From positions 1-59,166 of the forward strand of contig CAZBWH010000008.1 of the NCBI GenBank assembly GCA_964495595.1: a stretch of DNA of 59,166 bases. The letters are read 5' to 3'. The position numbers were made by a program, and so were the translations under genes. The notes below the pieces were generated by a model. The model worked only from the letters and a program-made list of their open reading frames with translations. It had not been told where the DNA came from and searched no databases. The DNA comes from CALMFQ01 sp964495595. GTDB lineage: Bacteria > Pseudomonadota > Gammaproteobacteria > Burkholderiales > SCOH01. Numbering within the stretch: position 1 is the stretch's first letter; every line of letters begins with the position of its first letter. Positions 17,246-24,829 of the stretch are shown here, piece by piece.

Positions 17246-17805
17246 TGGATGCGCTGGGTACTGCGCTGCTGCAACTGGCACGATCGGCCATTGTTCAATG
17301 GCTGAGCCATGCGGCGCCAGAACCGGCGATCGACGTCCCGGCCGCGCTGAACGAACCGGGTGCAACATTCGTCACCCTGACACAGCAGGGTGAGCTGCGG
17401 GGCTGCATGGGCAGCCTGGAGGCTTGGCGGCCGTTGCGGGACGATGTCAGCGACAACGCGGTGGCAGCCGCGCTGCGCGATCCGCGCTTTGCCCCGCTCA
17501 GCCTGGCCGAGTTGCCGGGCATCCGGGTCGAGGTGTCGCTGCTGTCCTCTGCGCAGGCGATGGCACCGGGCGGCGAAATCGACACACTGGCCCGCCTGCG
17601 ACCGGGCATTGACGGTGTGATCCTGCAGGCGGGCCAGCGGAGGGCGACCTTCCTGCCTCAGGTGTGGGAGCAACTGCCAGCGCCGGCGCAGTTTCTGGCG
17701 CAATTGAAACGTAAGGCCGGATTACCGGTCGACTATTGGTCGGACCAGATTCGCCTGTTCCGTTATACGGTACGGAAATGGCACGAAACCGGCCACGCGG
17801 CATGA
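17245..17805 (+). CDS. amrA: AMMECR1-domain protein (AmmeMemoRadiSam system protein A)
   Basis: A 186-residue AMMECR1-domain protein. The family hallmark LRGCMGSL (residues about 51-58) and the segment DPRFAPLSLAELPGIRVEVSLL are clear, as is ATFLPQVWEQLP near residue 134. The function is unknown in bacteria; the family is conserved from archaea to humans. Its ATG overlaps the last base of the upstream stop, so translation is probably coupled. A short hairpin (ACGGGT 17806-17811 with ACCCGT 17818-17823), without a T-run, follows directly. Confidence 0.92.
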   Translation: MDALGTALLQLARSAIVQWLSHAAPEPAIDVPAALNEPGATFVTLTQQGELRGCMGSLEAWRPLRDDVSDNAVAAALRDPRFAPLSLAELPGIRVEVSLLSSAQAMAPGGEIDTLARLRPGIDGVILQAGQRRATFLPQVWEQLPAPAQFLAQLKRKAGLPVDYWSDQIRLFRYTVRKWHETGHAA

Positions 17806-17884
17806 ACGGGTCAACCAACCCGTCGCGATAATAGCAATAACACTCTCCGCGCCCACCCAAACCGTTTTTCCGGAAAGGGCCGAC

Positions 17885-18961
17885 ATGACTGTTCAAGCAA
17901 GCAACCACCCCGCCAGATACTGGCATTTCAACGACGACGGCCGTATCCAGTGCGACCTGTGTCCACGCGACTGCAAACTGCACGAAGGCCAGCGTGGCGC
18001 CTGTTTTGTACGCCAGCGCGTCGGCGACCGGATGGTGCTGACCACCTACGGCCGCTCGTCCGGCTTCTGTATCGACCCGATCGAAAAAAAGCCGCTCAAT
18101 CATTTCTACCCCGGCAGCAGCATCCTCAGTTTCGGTACAGCCGGCTGCAATCTGGCGTGTAAATTCTGCCAGAACTGGGATATCAGCAAATCGCGCGAGA
18201 TGGACACGCTGATGGATCAGGCCAGCCCCGAAGCGATTGCCGAGGCGGCTGAAGCCTACCACTGCAAAAGCGTGGCGTTTACCTACAACGACCCGGTGAT
18301 TTTTGCCGAATACGCACTCGATGTAGCCGATGCCTGTCACGAGCGCGGCATCAAGACAGTGGCGGTGACTGCCGGCTACATCCATGCCGAGCCACGCATC
18401 GATTTCTACGCCAAGATGGATGCCGCCAATGTCGACCTGAAAGCGTTCACCGACGAGTTCTATGTCAAACAGACCGGCTCGCACCTGCAGCCGGTGCTGG
18501 AAACGCTGCAATACCTGCAGCACGAAACCGATGTCTGGTACGAAATCACCACGCTGCTGATTCCGGGCCTGAACGATTCGGATGCCGAGTTACATGCGAT
18601 GTGCGAATGGATCGCCGAACATCTCGGCCCGGATGTGCCGCTGCATTTCACCGCCTTCCACCCGGACTACAAGCTGAGGGAACGGGCCGCTACGCCAGCT
18701 GCCACACTGGCCAGGGCCCGCCGGATCGCACGCAGCAAGGGACTGCGCTACGTCTACACCGGCAATGTGGTCGACCCGGCCGGCGGCACCACTCACTGCC
18801 CCGCCTGCGAGCAATCGCTGATCGCGCGCGACTGGCACCAGATCACCGACTATCAACTGGGCCACGACGGGCATTGCCCCTGCGGCGAGCCGATTACCGG
18901 CCATTTCGATGCCAGCCCCGGATCATTCGGCCGCAGACGGATTCCGCTGCGTCTGCGCTGA
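17885..18961 (+). CDS. amrS: AmmeMemoRadiSam system radical SAM enzyme
   Basis: A 358-residue radical S-adenosylmethionine enzyme of the pyruvate-formate-lyase-activase-like group. The [4Fe-4S] motif CNLACKFC gives Cys88, Cys92 and Cys95. An N-terminal four-cysteine segment (CDLCPRDC... GACFVRQ, about residues 23-43) is typical of this subfamily. The C-terminus has two more cysteine pairs (CPAC and CPCG, about 305-332), suggesting a further metal site. It lies 79 bp after the AMMECR1 gene. The last 39 bp overlap the end of the convergent macro-domain gene. The substrate is not known. Confidence 0.93.
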   Translation: MTVQASNHPARYWHFNDDGRIQCDLCPRDCKLHEGQRGACFVRQRVGDRMVLTTYGRSSGFCIDPIEKKPLNHFYPGSSILSFGTAGCNLACKFCQNWDISKSREMDTLMDQASPEAIAEAAEAYHCKSVAFTYNDPVIFAEYALDVADACHERGIKTVAVTAGYIHAEPRIDFYAKMDAANVDLKAFTDEFYVKQTGSHLQPVLETLQYLQHETDVWYEITTLLIPGLNDSDAELHAMCEWIAEHLGPDVPLHFTAFHPDYKLRERAATPAATLARARRIARSKGLRYVYTGNVVDPAGGTTHCPACEQSLIARDWHQITDYQLGHDGHCPCGEPITGHFDASPGSFGRRRIPLRLR

Positions 18962-19501
18962 CCGAGCCAGCCACCGATCAACAGCCCGCTGCAGTGCCGT
19001 GGCAACGGCACCCGAAAATGCGACCAGCACGATCCGGTCCAGCGGCGGGCGCTGTGCGAGCGCTGCTGTCAATACCTGCAGTGCAACCTCGCAAGCCAAG
19101 TCCAGCGGGTAGCCGTACACCCCACAGGAAATGGCCGGAAAAGCCAGCGTACGGACCCCCTGGCTCACGGCCAACTGCAGGCTGTTGCGATAGCAAGCGG
19201 CCAGCAGTGCCGGCTCGTTACGCTGCCCGCCGGCCCAAACCGGGCCGACCGTATGGATTATGTGGCGGGCAGGCAGCCGGTAGCCGGCTGTCAATCGCGC
19301 CTCGCCCGTCGGGCAACCGCCCAGGGTACGGCATTCCGCCAGCAACTGCGGCCCGGCCGCCCGGTGGATCGCCCCATCGACACCTCCGCCGCCCAGCAGG
19401 CTGGCATTGGCGGCATTTACGATGGCGTCGACCTCCAGTTGAGTGATGTCTCCCTGCCAGATGCTGATCTCGCAGCCTCCGATGCGGATCGATGATGACA
19501 T
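18923..19501 (-). CDS. Macro-domain protein (O-acetyl-ADP-ribose deacetylase-like)
   Basis: A 192-residue macro domain, which binds ADP-ribose and usually hydrolyses ADP-ribosyl or O-acetyl-ADP-ribose esters. WQGDITQLEVDAIVNAAN, LLGGGGVDGAIHRAAG and the FPAISCGVYGYP loop are the classic motifs of the YmdB/MacroD type. I chose the ATG at 19501 because CGGGAGGGGGGC lies just upstream; an earlier in-frame ATG at 19606 would add 35 residues that do not look like the family. The 3' end overlaps the radical SAM gene by 39 bp in convergent orientation. Confidence 0.93.
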   Translation of the reverse strand: MSSSIRIGGCEISIWQGDITQLEVDAIVNAANASLLGGGGVDGAIHRAAGPQLLAECRTLGGCPTGEARLTAGYRLPARHIIHTVGPVWAGGQRNEPALLAACYRNSLQLAVSQGVRTLAFPAISCGVYGYPLDLACEVALQVLTAALAQRPPLDRIVLVAFSGAVATALQRAVDRWLARSAQTQRNPSAAE

Positions 19502-19753
19502 GCCCCCCTCCCGTCTCCAGTCAGCCGGTAATAAGCACAGTGTAGGCTCTGTTGCCGCAGGTTTCAGGGAGTACGCCCCTGCTTCCGGCCGTGGTGAATG
19601 ACGCAAGAAAAGCGGTTCAGGCCAGACAGCTCCCTATGTTGGTGCACGAGCGGCAACTTGGCCTTCAACGACAACGGAGGCTGGCCTATCCTCAAACAGG
19701 TGCTGCAAGAGCTTGCGGCCTGTTCCATCCAACATTTCCAGAGAGGAAAAACA

Positions 19754-21454
19754 ATGACCATCATCGCGCCTGCTGCCGGCTTGCTGCTCAACCGCAGCCG
19801 CTACCCGCTTGCATTGATGATGCTGGCCACGATCGCCAGCTACATCCTGGGCTTGATCGTCACGCTCGGACTGGAATCGCAGGGGCTCACCAGCGCCTAC
19901 CTCAGCGGCTTCATCCTTACCGGTCTGGCGCTGGCCAATTCCTGGCTGCTGGTTTACCTGCGGATCGTCACGCCGATCAACAGGGCGAGTGACGCGATCG
20001 ACGCCGGCGAGCCACATGCGCACGAGGGCAAGCCATATCTGCGCAGGGCCGGCAGCCTGCTGATCGATAAAATCATGCAGCTCACACATCGCTCGATGCG
20101 CACCCTGAAGGCGGTCAGCCAGATCATCGACCAGAATTCGATTGCCCTGGCCGAGACATCCCATCGTGCAGGCCTGCTCAATCAGCACATCAAGGATTTG
20201 GCAGACAGGAGTGCCGGAATCGCCAGCTCGTCCCGGGAAATCGCCGCCACATCGGCACAGGTCAGCGCCAGCGCCTCGCTTGCGGCCCGCGCGGCGCTGC
20301 AGGCACAGGAGGATTCGCGTTCCGGCCAGCATGCCCTGCAGGACACCATTGCCGAGATGCGCAACATGGCCGCCCGCACCGGCGTTGCATCGGCATCGAT
20401 CGGCAAGCTGCAGGGCAGCTCGATCAAGATCGAGGAAATCATCAAGGTGATCGGTGAAGTGGCCGACCAGATCAACCTGCTGGCACTGAACGCAGCCATC
20501 GAAGCAGCGCGAGCCGGCGAGCACGGACGTGGTTTTGCCGTAGTGGCTGACGAGGTACGCAAGCTGGCGGAGAAAACCACCTCTGCCACCCGGGATATTT
20601 CCGGCAATGTGGCCGAAATCATGACCGAGACCAATCAGGCCGTCACCACTATGAGCGACCTGCTCAACGACGTGCAAAAAGGCGTCGGCCAGATCGAAAG
20701 CGTCGGAACCCGGCTGGAAGGCATTCTGGAGTTTTCCGCCACCCTGGCCACGCAAATGCAAGGCATCGTCGCCGCAGCCGAGCACTCTGCCACCGAAGTC
20801 GAATCGATATCGGCACACCTGGCCAACATGCAGGGAGAGCTGAGCGAATTCGAACAGCAAATGGAATCGATCTCCAGCCAGTCGCTGGCACTGTGCGAAC
20901 TCGGTGAAGGGATGCACGAACAACTGGCCGAGCTCGACCTGGATACCGTTCACGGCCGGATGCTCAAGATCGCCGAGTCGACTGCAGCCGAAATCCAGCG
21001 CACTTTCGAACGAGCCATCTCGTCCGGGCTCATCCGGGAAGACGATCTGTTCGACCGCACCTACCGCCCGATTGCCGGCACCAACCCGCAGAAATATGCT
21101 TCACGCTTCGATCAGCTGACCGACAAGATCCTGCCGCCTATCCAGGAAAAAGTCATCGACCAGCATCCGCAACTGGTTTACGCCATCTGCACCGACCAGA
21201 ACGGCTACGTGCCCACCCACAACACCAAATTTGCCCGGCCGGCTACCGGTGACTACCAGATCGACCTGATCAACAGTCGCAGCAAACGCATCTTCAACGA
21301 TCGCACCGGCAGCCGTTGTGGCGCCCACACCCGCAAAATGCTGCTGCAGACCTATATGCGTGACACCGGCGAAATCATGCACGACCTGTCCGTACCAATC
21401 TACATCGGCAGCCGCCACTGGGGCGGCTTGCGCATGGGCTACAAGGCCTCCTGA
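19754..21454 (+). CDS. Methyl-accepting chemotaxis protein with C-terminal sensor region
   Basis: A 566-residue chemoreceptor. Two membrane helices (about 18-40 and 48-70) are joined by only a few periplasmic residues, so there is no large periplasmic ligand domain. The cytoplasmic signalling tip (QINLLALNAAIEAARAGEHG, FAVVADEVRKLAEKTT; about 239-276) is intact. After the coiled coil, residues about 415-566 form an extra globular region with CTDQNGYVPTHN and FNDRTGSRCGAHTRK, a PAS/Cache-like sensor placed C-terminally, a layout I recall from other betaproteobacterial receptors. AGAGAGGAAAAACA precedes the ATG at 19754; an earlier ATG at 19598 has no good ribosome binding site. No sigma28 promoter was recognised in the 250 bp upstream. 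Confidence 0.9.
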   Translation: MTIIAPAAGLLLNRSRYPLALMMLATIASYILGLIVTLGLESQGLTSAYLSGFILTGLALANSWLLVYLRIVTPINRASDAIDAGEPHAHEGKPYLRRAGSLLIDKIMQLTHRSMRTLKAVSQIIDQNSIALAETSHRAGLLNQHIKDLADRSAGIASSSREIAATSAQVSASASLAARAALQAQEDSRSGQHALQDTIAEMRNMAARTGVASASIGKLQGSSIKIEEIIKVIGEVADQINLLALNAAIEAARAGEHGRGFAVVADEVRKLAEKTTSATRDISGNVAEIMTETNQAVTTMSDLLNDVQKGVGQIESVGTRLEGILEFSATLATQMQGIVAAAEHSATEVESISAHLANMQGELSEFEQQMESISSQSLALCELGEGMHEQLAELDLDTVHGRMLKIAESTAAEIQRTFERAISSGLIREDDLFDRTYRPIAGTNPQKYASRFDQLTDKILPPIQEKVIDQHPQLVYAICTDQNGYVPTHNTKFARPATGDYQIDLINSRSKRIFNDRTGSRCGAHTRKMLLQTYMRDTGEIMHDLSVPIYIGSRHWGGLRMGYKAS

Positions 21455-21468
21455 CCAAGAGGTCGGCC

Positions 21469-21808
21469 GTGCAAGCCGATCGACCTGGTGTGTATTCCGG
21501 CGAACTGACCACCGCCCGCCGGGCGCTGTGGCAGCTTGCCCGGCGCAACGGTGAACGCTATCCGCGATTCTGGCTGGCGACAGAGTGAAGAATCAGGGTC
21601 ATTCGACCAGCTGAGCGCAGTCATGCTGCTGGGCAGCCGACGCAACGCGCTGCAGCGCGGACCGGGTCTACCGCGTGCGAGTCGACTTTGCCGATGGCTG
21701 CCGCTTTTTTACAGCCGGGCCGGGTCTGCAATCACGGGAGGCGGCATACGCCGCCCGGCAACTGGCCACGCGCTGCAATCTGCCGCTGATCGAACAGGAC
21801 ACACCATG
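21469..21808 (+). pseudogene. Frame-disrupted small gene of unknown function
   Basis: A GTG at 21469 with AAGAGG upstream opens a 40-codon frame ending in ERYPRFWLATE. The apparent continuation (SGSFDQLSAVMLLGSRRNAL) is in the next frame, and the end (DRVYRVRVDFADGCRFF, SREAAYAARQLATRCNLPLI) is in the third, stopping at the TGA that overlaps the next ATG. Codon-like sequence across all three frames suggests one protein of roughly 110 residues broken by two +1 shifts, either real decay or base errors in a draft assembly. Function unknown. The alternative is a set of unrelated short frames. Confidence 0.4.
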
Positions 21809-22522
21809 AGCTCACCGTGGATCGATCCGCCACAACCACTGCGCAGCGCCCGACCACGCATACACTACAGTGGCGCAATCACCGTGCTGATCACGCTGGT
21901 CAGCCTGCTGGCCGGGTTGTGGCTGATCGCAGCAGGCTGTGGATGGGTAACCGTAGCGCAACTGGGCAGCCGCCGCTGGATGCTGACGGTATTTGGCTCA
22001 TGTGCCTTGCTCGGTGGCTTGCTGCTGGCGCAGCGCCTGGCCCACACCGCCCGCATCCGCGCCCGTTGTGCCTCCGAGCGCACCGGCTGGCGGCGCGATC
22101 ATGCCTGGCCGCAGCAAGCGCGGCTGAACGGCGAAGGCCGGCTGGCACGCCGCTACGGATGCGAACTGCAACTGCCTGCCCTGCCGCTGCCACCCGGAAC
22201 CTGCCCGCTGGGCATACTCCGCACGACTGCACCACAGGTTATGCTGACCTTGCGCGGCCTGCATGAAACCGCCACCTGGAACCGGGTAGGCACCCACGCC
22301 CCCAAGATCAAGATCCGGCAGTTTTACCATCAACCTATCGGCCGCTTCACCCCCATCGATGGCCGACTGGCGTTTGAACTGCCGATCCCCGAATCAGCAC
22401 CGGCCACGCGGTTGCAGCACGTTCCACTGACCTACTGGGAACTGCTGCTGCAGACAGCCAGCGGCCTGCAAGCCGTCATCCTGCTACCGGTCTATCCTGT
22501 CGATGGGCCTAAAAACCAATAG
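21806..22522 (+). CDS. Membrane protein of unknown function
   Basis: A 238-residue protein with two N-terminal membrane helices (about 24-50 and 60-76), followed by a cytoplasmic or extracytoplasmic domain with a predicted beta-rich C-terminal half (IKIRQFYHQPIGRFTPIDGR). I do not recognise the family; the layout recalls DUF3592-type proteins only loosely. The ATG at 21806 overlaps the stop of the disrupted gene upstream (ATGA), which implies the two belong together. Earlier in-frame codons back to 21536 exist but lie inside that disrupted gene. Confidence 0.6.
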   Translation: MSSPWIDPPQPLRSARPRIHYSGAITVLITLVSLLAGLWLIAAGCGWVTVAQLGSRRWMLTVFGSCALLGGLLLAQRLAHTARIRARCASERTGWRRDHAWPQQARLNGEGRLARRYGCELQLPALPLPPGTCPLGILRTTAPQVMLTLRGLHETATWNRVGTHAPKIKIRQFYHQPIGRFTPIDGRLAFELPIPESAPATRLQHVPLTYWELLLQTASGLQAVILLPVYPVDGPKNQ

Positions 22523-22525
22523 GGG

Positions 22526-22546
22526 CGCGGCCTGCAGGCCGGCGCT
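22526..22546. repeat. REP-like element with GGCCTGCAGGCC core
   Basis: The 24-bp gap between two convergent genes holds the 12-bp palindrome GGCCTGCAGGCC (22529-22540), flanked by GCGC on the left and GGCGC on the right. The same core recurs at 31939-31950 and 40337-40348. Confidence 0.5.
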
Positions 22547-22897
22547 TCATTCGATGACACCGGCCCGGCGCAGCATCCAGAACAGCAAAAGATAGCAGGC
22601 AACGGTCGACAGGATCGCCGTACCGAGTGACACCCAGAAAGCCAGCCCTTGCCGGAGCAAGGCAGCCAGCACCACAAACAGCACCAGCGATGGCAGAACC
22701 AGCCAAAAAATCTGTTGCGACAGATCGGCAATGGCTAACGCCGGCGAACCTTCGACATGCAGCCAGACAAACGCCAGCAAGGATGTCAGCGGTAACGACG
22801 CCAACAGCGCCGCCAAGGCGGAATTGCGCTTGGCAAGCTCCGCCACAGTTACCAGGATCGCGGCCGAAAACAGTATTTTGACGATGTAATAGCCCAC
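22547..22897 (-). CDS. DUF3147-family membrane protein
   Basis: A 116-residue protein with four hydrophobic helices (YYIVKILFSAAILVTVAELA, ALAALLASLPLTSLLAFVWL, a third after LSQQIFW and a fourth near AILSTVACYLLLFWML). The pattern and length fit the DUF3147 family, whose function is unknown. I chose the GTG at 22895-22897 because AAGGAGG lies 7 bp upstream, a strong ribosome binding site; an ATG at 22948 would add 17 polar residues. Confidence 0.75.
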   Translation of the reverse strand: MGYYIVKILFSAAILVTVAELAKRNSALAALLASLPLTSLLAFVWLHVEGSPALAIADLSQQIFWLVLPSLVLFVVLAALLRQGLAFWVSLGTAILSTVACYLLLFWMLRRAGVIE

Positions 22898-22993
22898 CGA
22901 ACCCGCCTCCTTCCCCTCATGGTTGCTTAGGCTCCCCACACCGGGCAACTTGCCAGCATGACGCCACCTGAATTGGCAGCCGATTTAGGAGGA

Positions 22994-23281
22994 TCAGGGT
23001 CGACGTGGCTTGCAGGCAGGGGCCGATGGCCAGTAACGTCGCCGGGACGTTGCCGGAACGGCGTCTGCCTCGCCGTCGTCGGCCACAGTTGCCGCGGGCA
23101 ACAGGCCAGACAGGCGGTCTGCCGCCTGGGTGCGCATCTGCTGCAGCAACGCCAGCTCGCGCTGCAGACGGCTGATATGTTGCTGGCAATACTGGATTTG
23201 CCGGCAAACCTGCCGGGCCTCGTTCGAAAGGTCGGCCAGCGGATACCGCTGATTGCCGATGGTCAGAAGAGCATTGGGCAT
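22994..23281 (-). CDS. DUF6447-like small coiled-coil protein, copy 1
   Basis: A 95-residue protein. Residues 5-20 form a small beta hairpin (LLTIGNQRYPLADL), followed by a long helix with QIQYCQQHISRLQRELALLQ. It resembles the gene directly upstream (23324-23530) over about 60 residues, so they are tandem paralogues. The last ~30 residues (rich in Arg and Pro) have no counterpart in the paralogue and may mark a frameshifted or degenerate tail. The role is unknown. Confidence 0.6.
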   Translation of the reverse strand: MPNALLTIGNQRYPLADLSNEARQVCRQIQYCQQHISRLQRELALLQQMRTQAADRLSGLLPAATVADDGEADAVPATSRRRYWPSAPACKPRRP

Positions 23282-23323
23282 GGGGAAGTCTCGGTCACAG
23301 AGCCGGAAGGCACCGTCACAGGT

Positions 23324-23530
23324 TCACGCTGCACTGGCGGCAGCAGGCAACAAGGGAGGCAAGGTCTGGATCGCAGCACGGCGGGCAGCCTGCAGCACAT
23401 CCAGCTCCATCCGGATTTGCGCCATGCGCTCGTCGCAGTACTGGATTTGCGCGCACAGGCCCTGCGCCTGGGCAGGCAGATCGGCGACCCGGTACTCCTT
23501 GCCACCGATGGATAACTTGGTTTCAGACAT
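23324..23530 (-). CDS. DUF6447-like small coiled-coil protein, copy 2
   Basis: A 68-residue protein (from the ATG at 23530; a GTG at 23539 would add three residues). It begins MSETKLSIGGKEYRVADL, a beta hairpin, followed by a helix with QIQYCDERMAQIRMELDVLQ. This 'IxGxxYxxxDL' start and coiled-coil helix fit what I recall of DUF6447. It is 42 bp upstream of its paralogue, on the same strand, probably in one transcript. Function unknown. Confidence 0.65.
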   Translation of the reverse strand: MSETKLSIGGKEYRVADLPAQAQGLCAQIQYCDERMAQIRMELDVLQAARRAAIQTLPPLLPAAASAA

Positions 23531-23669
23531 TTCAAACACTCACAGCATGACATGGACATAACGGCAGATTGTCAGCCGCCACTCACGGCCGCGAGCCAGC
23601 CAGCGGGGAAACCGCCGCCAACCCGGCGGACACATAAAAACAAGAAGCATTGTAAAACAACAACTCAGC

Positions 23670-23867
23670 TTGACTTGTTTTGATTTTGCATTAAATTTAA
23701 CTTACAACTGCCGGTCAGTTCAGCACAATAGCCAGAAAACAGGGAGGCGGCGGTTGCAGGTGGGTGCAAAATCCACCGGGAGGGGGTTGCCGCCGATAAC
23801 CCGGCATTCCGCTCACCCCACAACGCTTGCTGCCTGGTTAAAGCCTCTGCCCCGCAGAGGCTTTTTT
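23670..23867 (+). ncRNA. Candidate orphan small RNA (promoter, structured body, terminator)
   Basis: In the 350-bp gap between a minus-strand gene start and the uppP 3' end, a plus-strand promoter-like TTGACT (23670-23675), 16 bp, TAAATT (23692-23697) is followed about 145 bp later by a strong intrinsic terminator (23841-23867). The body has nested stems: GGCGGC (23746-23751) with GCCGCC (23789-23794), and GGTGG (23759-23763) with CCACC (23773-23777). No convincing ORF lies between them and no plus-strand gene follows. I do not recognise it as 6S, SRP, RNase P or a known riboswitch. Confidence 0.4.
23841..23867 (+). terminator. Intrinsic terminator on the plus strand
   Basis: AAGCCTCTGC (23841-23850) pairs with GCAGAGGCTT (23854-23863) around a CCC loop and is followed by a run of Ts (23862-23867). 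On the minus strand only a weak T tract follows, so it mainly serves the plus strand, though no annotated plus-strand gene ends here. Confidence 0.8.
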
Positions 23868-23890
23868 ATTGCCGAGACTGAAAAAGCCGG

Positions 23891-24715
23891 TCAATGCGCC
23901 ACCCAGTTAACCCAGCCCAATTGCCAGGTCAGCAACACAACCACGCCGAACACAATGCGATACCAGGCAAAGATCATGAAATTGTGGCTGGCGACAAACC
24001 GCAACAGGCCACGCACGGCAACAAAAGCGCTGAGGAACGAAACCACCGACCCCACCGCCAGCATCGGGATGTCACTGGCGCTGAACAACTGCCGGTACTT
24101 GATGAACTCGTGAGCAGTCGCGGCAAACATGACCGGGATGGCCAGGAAAAACGAGAACTCGGTCGCCGCCTTGCGTGACAAGCCAAACACCATGCCGCCA
24201 ATGATCGTAGCCCCCGAGCGCGAAGTGCCGGGGATCAGCGCCAGGCATTGCGCACAGCCCACCTTGAGTGCATCGCGCCAAGTCATGCTTTCCACCTGCG
24301 ACACCCTCACCTGCTGCGGTCGGCGCTCGACCCAGATAATGATCACGCCGCCGATAATGAATGCAATCGCGACCGGAACCGGGTTGAACAGGTGCGCCTT
24401 GATGGCACTGGAAAACAGCAAGCCCAGCACGGCCGCTGGCAGGAAGGCAACCAACAGGTTGGCGGTGAACCGCCGGGCCTCGGGCTGCGATGGCAGGCCG
24501 CTGACCACGCTGGCAATACGGGCGCGGTACTCCCAGCAGACAGCCAGAATGGCCGCCAGCTGGATGACCACTTCGAAGACCTTGCCCTTGTCGTCGTTGA
24601 AGCCCAGCAACTGGCCAGCCAGGATCAGGTGGCCGGTGCTGGAAATCGGCAGGAATTCGGTCAGACCCTCGACCACGCCGAGAATCAGCGCCTTGAGCAG
24701 AAGATAAATATCCAT
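23891..24715 (-). CDS. uppP: Undecaprenyl-diphosphate phosphatase
   Basis: UppP (BacA) dephosphorylates undecaprenyl pyrophosphate to recycle the lipid carrier for peptidoglycan synthesis; overproduction gives bacitracin resistance. The 274-residue polytopic membrane protein has EGLTEFLPISSTGHLIL (about 14-30) with the catalytic Glu-rich motif, and the GTSRSGATI motif. I chose ATG 24715 (MDIYLLLKALILG), since the 24 residues before it in the open frame are not family-like. No strong Shine-Dalgarno is visible. Confidence 0.95.
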   Translation of the reverse strand: MDIYLLLKALILGVVEGLTEFLPISSTGHLILAGQLLGFNDDKGKVFEVVIQLAAILAVCWEYRARIASVVSGLPSQPEARRFTANLLVAFLPAAVLGLLFSSAIKAHLFNPVPVAIAFIIGGVIIIWVERRPQQVRVSQVESMTWRDALKVGCAQCLALIPGTSRSGATIIGGMVFGLSRKAATEFSFFLAIPVMFAATAHEFIKYRQLFSASDIPMLAVGSVVSFLSAFVAVRGLLRFVASHNFMIFAWYRIVFGVVVLLTWQLGWVNWVAH

Positions 24716-24785
24716 ACGGAAATACGCGGGCGCCGGGCAAAATGAAAGGCTGCGATTGTAGCAGCGCAGCATGACATCCGGATGC

Positions 24786-24805
24786 AAAAAAGGCCCCGCA
24801 GGGCC
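24786..24805 (-). terminator. Intrinsic terminator of fpr
   Basis: On the minus strand GGCCC and GGGCC (24792-24796 and 24801-24805) form a short GC stem around a 4-nt loop, followed by six Ts (plus-strand As at 24786-24791), 25 bp after the fpr stop. Confidence 0.7.
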
Positions 24806-24829
24806 GGTCTGGCGGTGTGATGCCGGCGT

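Noticed and set aside
19634..20953. 439-codon open frame antisense to the chemoreceptor gene
   Set aside because: No family-like motifs; the plus-strand signalling domain is clear.
23740..23800. Resemblance of the hairpin region to a cobalamin riboswitch core
   Set aside because: A GGTG...TCC-like stretch exists, but the conserved B12-box part is missing and no gene follows on the same strand.
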